From JANLQX01 sp043775075 (GTDB lineage Bacteria > Actinomycetota > Acidimicrobiia > Acidimicrobiales > JANYDT01), in NCBI GenBank assembly GCA_043775075.1, contig JAYVSS010000291.1, positions 1-28,250 on the forward strand: 28,250 nt of DNA. The letters are read 5' to 3'. Positions within the stretch are counted from its first letter, which is position 1; every line of letters begins with the position of its first letter. Under the pieces are notes generated by a model. The model saw only the letters and a program-made list of their open reading frames with translations, made no database searches and was not told where the DNA came from. Both the position numbers and the translations under genes were made by a program. Shown here one piece after another: positions 23,251 to 28,250 of the stretch.

Positions 23251-23574
23251 AAGCCGAAACAGCCCACCGACGAGGCGCAACCGGCGTGGCTGTGCGCCGG
23301 GAAATTAGTGGGTGGAAATCGAGCCAGGAAGACATAGGGGCCGTCCGTCGGCTCCAGCCGAGTTGGCAAGTTGTCCTCCCCTAAACGCAGCGTACGCGAT
23401 TCACTATGCGCGCATAGGTTGTTGAAAAATGCTCAGTCGTTGCCGCATTTGGTAATCGCGGCTATCGAGTCCTTTGTTTCTTGGAAGGCCGGTGCGTTCG
23501 GACGGTCGTTGGATGAGTCGCCGAACGGTAGTATGTTGGTAGGAATACCAAGGTAGGAAGCAAGGGGAGCCCCC
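23251..23574. other. Intergenic region between MOSC gene and toxin-antitoxin pair
   Basis: 324 bases. A stem of CCGGCG (23281-23286) and CGCCGG (23295-23300) with an 8-base loop, 30 bases after the MOSC stop, is a possible terminator but lacks a T-tract. The right end holds the antitoxin leader and operator. The middle holds nothing I recognise. Confidence 0.5.
23536..23551. promoter_or_regulatory. Operator palindrome of the toxin-antitoxin operon
   Basis: TTGGTA-GGAA-TACCAA is a perfect 6-bp inverted repeat centred about 31 bases before the antitoxin ATG, with an additional GGTAGG half-site at 23552-23557. A TAGTAT that could be a -10 box is at 23529-23534. VapBC complexes usually repress their own promoter at such repeats. 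AAGGGGAG at 23562-23569 is the ribosome site. Confidence 0.6.
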
Positions 23575-23814
23575 ATGGCGGTCGAAAAGTTCAGTGTTTC
23601 GCTTGATCCCGATCTTGGCCGTGCCCTTCGGATGGCTGCTGATGCTGAATCGGTGAATGTCTCTGCGTGGATGGCTGAGGCGGTCCGCCAACGCTTGCGC
23701 CACGTTGCGCTCGGACAAGCCCTCGATTCGATCTTGAGCGAGGAAGGGTGGACGCGGACAGAGTTGTTGGCCGAGGCGCGAAAGCGGCCAGCACGAAAGC
23801 GCATGGCACCATGA
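23575..23814 (+). CDS. Ribbon-helix-helix antitoxin (VapB/CopG-like)
   Basis: 79 residues. The N-terminus EKFSVSLDPDLGRALRMAAD, then NVSAWMAEAVRQRL, is the ribbon-helix-helix DNA-binding fold. The C-terminal basic tail (EARKRPARKRMAP) would wrap the toxin. The stop overlaps the toxin start as ATGA. Antitoxins of this type neutralise the toxin and repress the operon. Confidence 0.9.
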   Translation: MAVEKFSVSLDPDLGRALRMAADAESVNVSAWMAEAVRQRLRHVALGQALDSILSEEGWTRTELLAEARKRPARKRMAP

Positions 23815-24182
23815 GTCTGGTTTTAGACGCAGGGGCGCTCATTGCGATTGAGCGCCGCGATCGTGGCGTAATCGCCCGCCTGGTCGCAGCGCACGAGGAT
23901 GGCGAGCCTGTTCGGACGAGCGCTTCGGTGGTCGCCCAAGTGTGGAGGAACGGGTCGCGTCAGGCCACCCTTGCCCGCGTATTGGCCGGAATTGAGGAGG
24001 TGTCTCTCCTTAGCGAACAGGCTCGAGCGATCGGTCGTTTGCTCGCGACCACAAGGTCATCAGACGTTGTCGATGGTGCTGTGGCCGTTATTGCGCAACC
24101 TGGCGATGAAGTTTTGACATCCGATCCGGCAGATCTCAAGGCGCTCGTGCGTGGCAGGGATGTTCGGGTCACGACGGTTTGA
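23811..24182 (+). CDS. PIN-domain toxin (VapC-like ribonuclease)
   Basis: 123 residues. PIN acidic residues: D6 in LVLDAGALIA, D85/D88 in SSDVVDGA and D105 in TSDPADL. The conserved Glu of helix 3 is replaced by Gln (Q43 in VVAQVWR); related actinobacterial PIN proteins show E or Q here, so activity is not excluded. VapC toxins cleave tRNA or rRNA using Mg/Mn. Coupled to the antitoxin gene by a four-base overlap. Confidence 0.88.
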   Translation: MSLVLDAGALIAIERRDRGVIARLVAAHEDGEPVRTSASVVAQVWRNGSRQATLARVLAGIEEVSLLSEQARAIGRLLATTRSSDVVDGAVAVIAQPGDEVLTSDPADLKALVRGRDVRVTTV

Positions 24183-24219
24183 GCGGCCCCGACGTCGAAA
24201 TGCTTACTTCTCGACCTCG

Positions 24220-24726
24220 CTAGACGCTTGTGGAATCGTTGCCTGTTGGCCAGCTTCGACGGGCGAACGGGAGTCCGAGGCCCACGACGCCGCGCACCAA
24301 GCCCACGAGTACGTCTCTCCAGTCGAAGCTGTCGCGCCATAGCGTGATTCGCCCGTCACGAAGCTCAAAACGCCCGTAGACCCAGAATTGGATTTTCACC
24401 GGACCGAACACCAGAGCATCAGTGCGTTCGGTGAGAACGACATTCGGGTTGCTGTCGTCGGACCCGATGGCGTGAAAGTGGACCTTAAAGCCCATGCGGC
24501 CGAGCGTCGCACGAAACACACGTTCGACTGCGTGGCGGCCATGGATTGTTGGGAGCGACACATTGCTGTAGACCACGTCGTCGTCGAGCATGGCTATCGC
24601 TTGATCGAGGTCGTCGGCTTGGAGGGACTCCAGGAGGCAACGGACGACCGCAGGTGCCGCAAGCTGATGGATAAGTGAGCTGTTGGTCACCGGGCCGAGT
24701 TTGTCGGGGTTGGCTTTGGCTGGCAT
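24220..24726 (-). CDS. Limonene-1,2-epoxide hydrolase-like protein
   Basis: 168 residues from the ATG at 24726, NTF2-like fold. The Asp-Arg-Asp catalytic triad of this family is matched by R101 and D103 (LTERTDALVFGP) and D132 (LWRDSFDW), with Y53 and N55 (VVYSNVSLPT) as the water-positioning pair. These enzymes open epoxides in one step. The C-terminus (VLVGLVRGVVGLGLPF) is typical. It sits tail to tail with the toxin gene and 19 bases downstream of the cysteine hydrolase gene. Confidence 0.88.
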   Translation of the reverse strand: MPAKANPDKLGPVTNSSLIHQLAAPAVVRCLLESLQADDLDQAIAMLDDDVVYSNVSLPTIHGRHAVERVFRATLGRMGFKVHFHAIGSDDSNPNVVLTERTDALVFGPVKIQFWVYGRFELRDGRITLWRDSFDWRDVLVGLVRGVVGLGLPFARRSWPTGNDSTSV

Positions 24727-24745
24727 GGTCGATGTGAGGCGCCCA

Positions 24746-25471
24746 CTACGAGGTTGGCGATGCGATCGATGAACCGACCGCTGCAATGAACGAAGTGGAG
24801 TCGGCGATCCACCCTACGAGGAGTTGGATCACGAGCAGCGTGGCGTCATGATTGCTTCTCGGCAGATCAGCGCCGATGGCTTCTGCGGTGCAGTCCTCGA
24901 GTACAACGCAGTGATAGTCCCGGAACATCGCATCCTTGACGGTGGACTCGACGCATACGCTCGTCGTGCAACCGGTGAACACCAAATGTTGGATCCCCCA
25001 ACCCTTCAGGATGGTGTCCAGTTCGGTCTCGAAGAAGCCACTGAATCGGCTCTTGTAGACGATCGTGTCGGTTTCCGTTGGGGTTAGTTCGTCGATGATG
25101 TCGGTGTTCCAGGTGTCGCGGATAAGGATCCGACTGGCCGAGCCGTCGGGAGCCGTCACGTGTTCGCCCGCTCGCATCGGAAGGTGTTTGAGCCAGTTCG
25201 GCGCGGCTGGTGTGCCGGCGTCTGAAAGATCGGGCCGGAACGCCATCTTGAGATAGATGATCTTGATCCCCGCGGCACGGGCCGCTTCGAGAACGTGTTG
25301 CGTCGGTGCGACCGTCGCCTGGATGCCCGACAAGTTGATTCCTGCTCGTCCGAACATGCCGTGGCTGTGCCCAAAGTCGTTCTGCATGTCGACGACGACG
25401 ACCGCAGTCCTGCTGGCGTCGAGAATTAGGGATTCGGGCCGAGCGGCCAATTCGATGTGGTTAAGACCCAT
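24746..25471 (-). CDS. Isochorismatase-fold cysteine hydrolase, RutB-like
   Basis: 241 residues from the ATG at 25471 (a GTG at 25492 would add seven). The catalytic triad Asp-Lys-Cys fits D28 (VVVVDMQNDF), K140 (VYKSRFSGFF) and C173 (GCTTSVCVEST). The spacing is close to that of E. coli RutB, an amidohydrolase of pyrimidine breakdown, and FETELDTILKGWGIQHLVFTG also recalls RutB. No other rut genes are present, so the substrate may be another ureido or carbamoyl compound. Confidence 0.87.
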   Translation of the reverse strand: MGLNHIELAARPESLILDASRTAVVVVDMQNDFGHSHGMFGRAGINLSGIQATVAPTQHVLEAARAAGIKIIYLKMAFRPDLSDAGTPAAPNWLKHLPMRAGEHVTAPDGSASRILIRDTWNTDIIDELTPTETDTIVYKSRFSGFFETELDTILKGWGIQHLVFTGCTTSVCVESTVKDAMFRDYHCVVLEDCTAEAIGADLPRSNHDATLLVIQLLVGWIADSTSFIAAVGSSIASPTS

Positions 25472-25572
25472 GACGCTGTCCGTTCTACGCACGTCGCCTG
25501 AAGGGCACGAGACAACGGTCTTGACATTGCTTGTTACGCGCTTGGTTGTCCAATCCGACCGGCCAACCGATA

Positions 25573-25590
25573 CGTCCCGTTTTCGGGACG
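25573..25590. promoter_or_regulatory. Perfect palindrome, candidate operator
   Basis: CGTCCCG-TTTT-CGGGACG has a 7-bp perfect stem and a 4-base centre, about 100 bases upstream of the cysteine hydrolase start. It looks like a regulator binding site. The regulator is not in the immediate vicinity. A hairpin in RNA is an alternative. Confidence 0.5.
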
Positions 25591-25612
25591 CACGACACTC
25601 AACTTGCCAGGG

Positions 25613-25629
25613 GGCGACAGCCTGTCGCC
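25613..25629. promoter_or_regulatory. Second perfect palindrome
   Basis: GGCGACAG-C-CTGTCGCC is an 8-bp perfect inverted repeat around one base, 23 bases from the first palindrome and with unrelated half-sites. It could be a second regulator site. It could also be part of the terminator of the phosphotransferase transcript, which ends about 145 bases away. Confidence 0.45.
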
Positions 25630-25773
25630 ATCTTGATCAGACAGGACCCCTTATGAAGAACTTGGGCGGTCCCTGAGGAATTCGATAAGCGCGATTATTG
25701 AATTTGCCGAGCTTACGCAGAACACCACTCGAAAGGGGCGAACGGGTCACGGCACGAAGCAGGGTCGAACGCG

Positions 25774-26838
25774 TCAGGACATTTCGTCCATCAGTGTCAC
25801 CAGGTCGAGGTCGTCGATCGCCGCGATGGAGCGTTGGAGCATGACCGAGATCCATTGACGGCCGCGTTCGTTGGTCGGGTCGAGTGTCCCGGCGATGACT
25901 ACGGCAATGACCCACACGTAGAGCACGGCTTTGCGATAGTCCTCCCACGCGTCGGCCTCGCTGAACCCCGTCACGCCACTAGCAACCAAACCGGTGTGCC
26001 ACTGATTGATAAGCGCACGTTCATGTTGGCGGCGCAACTCAATCGGGAGACTTCCACTGAGGAAGTACGCGATATCTTGAGACGCTCTACCGCGCAGGCT
26101 GCCCTGCCAGTCGATGGCGATCAGCGGTTCCTGACCCGGTGCCGATCCGAAAAACAGATTGTCCATTCGGAAATCACCATGGACGACGGTCAGAGGGGGC
26201 GTGGCCATCCAGTCGAACAACTTGGGAAGCACCGCCAGGTAGCGATCTTTAAGTGCGGCAATGCGTTCGGGGACCACGTGGCCGAATAGTGCCGCCATAG
26301 GGTCCCAGCCAAAGGCACATCCCTGCATGAGACCGTCGGAGCTGTACGAAGGTGAGACCTCGGGAAGAAACGCGAGCTCCGGATCGTCGGTCTGGCCCCA
26401 TAATGACGCATGATGGCGTGCCAGCCATGCGACGCCACCCTCGGTCTCCTCCAGGGTGCATCCCTTGACCTGATCGCCCAACGTGTAGTCGGAGAGGTCT
26501 TCGAGGAGCAGCACGAAGTTGTTACCGTCGATGTCGGCGCGGTACACGACCGGTGTGTACGCCGTGCTTCTCGATGCGATGTCTCGGTAGAAAAGGGTTT
26601 CGCGTTCGTACAGATGATAAAGATCGGCAACGCTGCGGTTGACGTCGTTCTCGGTCGGCATCTTCAGCACGAGGAGCGCCGGACCGGTGCCCTTTGCATA
26701 TGTCAGCGCAAGACTCTGGAGACCCGACATCATTCCGACGCCGACACCGAGGGGGGTGGCCGAAACGGTCGCAATCTCAACGTTGTGCCCGGCGGATTGC
26801 AGGGCTGCAGTGAGCCATGCCGGCGTGACGTCGCTCAT
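25774..26838 (-). CDS. APH/EcKinase-like phosphotransferase
   Basis: 354 residues from the ATG at 26838. The kinase-like fold has a Gly-rich GVGVGMMSGLQSLAL loop, the ATP-binding Lys in LLVLKMP (K59), the catalytic loop VVHGDFRMDN (H220-N227) and the metal-binding Asp in AIDWQG (D243). The sequence resembles the large family of aminoglycoside-phosphotransferase-fold kinases common in actinobacteria with lipid or steroid catabolism. Drug resistance is not implied. Substrate unknown. An upstream extension of the frame to 27006 has no start support. Confidence 0.87.
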   Translation of the reverse strand: MSDVTPAWLTAALQSAGHNVEIATVSATPLGVGVGMMSGLQSLALTYAKGTGPALLVLKMPTENDVNRSVADLYHLYERETLFYRDIASRSTAYTPVVYRADIDGNNFVLLLEDLSDYTLGDQVKGCTLEETEGGVAWLARHHASLWGQTDDPELAFLPEVSPSYSSDGLMQGCAFGWDPMAALFGHVVPERIAALKDRYLAVLPKLFDWMATPPLTVVHGDFRMDNLFFGSAPGQEPLIAIDWQGSLRGRASQDIAYFLSGSLPIELRRQHERALINQWHTGLVASGVTGFSEADAWEDYRKAVLYVWVIAVVIAGTLDPTNERGRQWISVMLQRSIAAIDDLDLVTLMDEMS

Positions 26839-27069
26839 AAGGCGGGGTAGCGAGACAGCGGTGTTCAACACTGGCACTCCAAGGACTGGGGCTCGGCGAA
26901 TTTGCGAAGCGGCTGGAATCGTAGGACGTTGCGCACACCGCCGCACAGGGGTGCGGGAAAAATGCTGCTCAATGAGCAACGAGTCTGGTGGAAGGCCCGC
27001 CGACACTCGAAAACGGCCACCGAGCTGTATACCGGCGCGTCAGTCGGCCAGGCCGCTTCGCTCGTGCGC

Positions 27070-27744
27070 CTAATCCCGATCTTGCCAGGTGCAGATACAG
27101 ACTTCGTTGCCTTCGGGGTCTGCGAGGACCCAAAAGGATCGGGCGTACTCGTCGGTTAGGAGCGTTCCGCCTGCGGCAACGGCCGCCGCAACGCGAGTAA
27201 CCGCTACGTCCTCCGGAACGAGCAGGTCCAGGTGAATGCGATTGCGTTGGAGCCGAGATTGGTCCATCTGCTGGAACCAAAGTGGCTGACCCACACCGCG
27301 AGGATCAATAAGTGCATCTACGATTTGTCCCGGCTCGGTCGGCTCGTCGACATATGCCATCACGGCCTTCCAGAAGGGCAGCACAAGGGCAAAGTCCATT
27401 GCGTCGATCGCCACTTCTAACCTTTGAATCTGCTCTGGTGACGAGGAGAGTCCAGCCGTTTGCGCGATCTGTGAAATTGTGTGAGCGAGCGCTGCGTCGT
27501 AGTCGGTCAAGCCCTGGGCATCATGCGTAGTCAACAGAATGTGGACACGGCCCGAAGCGCGCATAGTGATATTGGGATGATGGTCGGCGGCGTCGGCTGC
27601 TTCCACAACCTGTTGTGCAAACCTCACTGCTGCCGCAAGGGACGACGCTCGAAACTCGGCCTGAATCGTGCGGCTGATGATCCGCCAATCGGGCAGTTCA
27701 TAGGTCGTGGCGAAGACGGAACGGGGAATTCGCGGAGACCTCAT
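27070..27744 (-). CDS. Fusion: pterin-4a-carbinolamine dehydratase-like and VOC domains
   Basis: 224 residues. The N-terminal half (about 1-100) resembles pterin-4a-carbinolamine dehydratase: FAQQVVEAADAADHHPNITM, then VHILLTTHDAQGLTDYDAALAHTI, with the paired His of the active site. The C-terminal half (about 115-224) is a glyoxalase-type VOC domain: DFALVLPFWKAVMAYVDEP, WFQQMDQSRLQRNRIHLDL, FWVLADPEGNEVCICTWQ. The fusion is widespread in actinobacteria; its reaction is not established. The start at 27744 is the first ATG before the dehydratase homology. Confidence 0.88.
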   Translation of the reverse strand: MRSPRIPRSVFATTYELPDWRIISRTIQAEFRASSLAAAVRFAQQVVEAADAADHHPNITMRASGRVHILLTTHDAQGLTDYDAALAHTISQIAQTAGLSSSPEQIQRLEVAIDAMDFALVLPFWKAVMAYVDEPTEPGQIVDALIDPRGVGQPLWFQQMDQSRLQRNRIHLDLLVPEDVAVTRVAAAVAAGGTLLTDEYARSFWVLADPEGNEVCICTWQDRD

Positions 27745-28250
27745 AGAACCGACCCTAGGCGCCGCTCGATGTAGTCGATGAGTTGCAATACATGTGCCTG
27801 TCGCAGCTCGACGATGAACTCGGCCCACTTTCTGTCGATGAGCAGACTCAAGCGGCGGAGTGGGCAGCCCGCAAGCTCGCCGGAGTCACGTGATCGTCTC
27901 CCGAGTTTGGATGTGCCCGCTCGGTGATGCGTTCAGCGAGATGTTCATAGCGCCTTTTATGGACGACTCGCCTCGTGGCGGAATCAGGCGGTGGGGCGCA
28001 GTCTCGCGCCTATATCTCGATGAGGAGTCCTTTAGCCGCCATCGATATCGAGCGCCTCGTCCACTGCAACGTGGCGATTATCGGGTGCGCCGCGCGGCTC
28101 AGCGCAATGTGCGTTATCGAGTGGGTCGGTAACCGGCAGCTAGGCCCGTCGGGCCTCGCCAGGTTCCAAGAGGCGGGTCGTTACTCCACGGAGTTCGTGA
28201 CCAGCGACCCGCCCAGAAACTCAGTCTCCGGCTTGAAATGCGGTGTGGGG
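27745..28250. other. Right-edge region without a supported gene
   Basis: About 506 bases. Short frames occur, including one of about 45 codons (27761-27889, plus) ending in DEQTQAAEWAARKLAGVT. It could be the tail of a lost gene but matches nothing I know. The last 110 bases contain the inverted repeats listed next. Confidence 0.5.
28142..28213. repeat. Cluster of nested inverted repeats
   Basis: AGGCCCG-T-CGGGCCT (28142-28156) is a perfect 7-bp palindrome. It is followed by a 9-bp stem GGCGGGTCG (28172-28180) / CGACCCGCC (28205-28213), whose loop contains a further ACTCC-AC-GGAGT stem (28183-28194). Such nesting suggests a structured RNA, a recombination site or a terminator cluster; the sequence alone does not decide. 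Confidence 0.55.

Larger units (their letters stand above)
25472..25773. other. Intergenic region with two palindromes
   Basis: 302 bases upstream of the cysteine hydrolase gene and downstream of the phosphotransferase gene (both minus strand). Besides the two palindromes described separately, no gene is supported. A TTGACA at 25521 on the plus strand lacks a good -10 partner. Confidence 0.5.

Noticed and set aside
27860..28132. 90-codon plus-strand frame near the right edge
   Set aside because: Begins with a non-ATG start, no ribosome site, Arg-rich and without any domain; not supportable as a gene.
28155..28190. tRNA-like GGTTCCAAG stretch
   Set aside because: No acceptor, D or anticodon arms can be drawn around it and no CCA end is present.

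Overview
The window is about 28 kb of GC-rich DNA, probably from a chromosome of a high-GC actinobacterium. The main pointers are an NDMA-type alcohol dehydrogenase, a class E sortase, a DUF222/HNH gene, a DUF5317 gene, a TB7.3-like 71-residue biotin carrier, a pterin-dehydratase/VOC fusion and an actinobacterial-type VapBC pair. The complete System I (ccm) cytochrome c maturation operon is unusual for well-studied Actinobacteria, which mostly use System II. It suggests a deep branch such as the Acidimicrobiia; this placement is inference.

Layout: (1) 1-1.5 kb: a short tandem array of start-codon-like units, a DUF222/HNH gene, and a frameshifted IS630-type transposase remnant. (2) 1.57-8.67 kb, minus strand: ccmA-B-C-D-E-F-G-H-I in order, many with 1-4 base overlaps, giving a full heme export, chaperone and ligation pathway. 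(3) 8.7-11.6 kb: a divergent class E sortase, a converging small biotin carrier protein, then a DUF5317 membrane protein overlapping a small membrane protein gene. (4) 11.6-16.4 kb, minus strand: a redox block of ETF-QO/FixC-like, LOG-family, FixX-like and ETF-beta/FixA-like genes, followed by an NDMA-dependent alcohol dehydrogenase. No ETF-alpha gene is present. A plausible reading is that electrons from alcohol oxidation pass through a carrier such as mycofactocin, ETF and FixCX to quinone.

(5) 16.5-21.1 kb: an orphan single-module NRPS-like enzyme (adenylation, carrier, thioesterase; no condensation domain), then two broken genes (a methyltransferase with an internal deletion and a frameshifted alpha/beta hydrolase fragment), then an intact minus-strand methyltransferase. 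(6) 21.5-23.25 kb: a DUF1348-TetR-MOSC operon whose promoter carries two copies of a GAGAA-N6-TTCTY palindrome 23 bp apart, very likely the operator of its own TetR. (7) 23.5-24.2 kb: a VapBC-type toxin-antitoxin pair with a palindrome in the leader. (8) 24.2-27.7 kb, minus strand: limonene-epoxide-hydrolase-like protein, RutB-like cysteine hydrolase, APH-fold phosphotransferase and PCD-VOC fusion, consistent with small-molecule catabolism. The last 500 bases show no gene I can support but contain nested inverted repeats.

No rRNA, tRNA or CRISPR array was recognised. The strongest candidates for something undescribed are the ETF-beta/FixX/LOG/FixC block lacking ETF-alpha, the A-T-TE enzyme with decayed neighbours, and the dual-operator DUF1348-TetR-MOSC unit.
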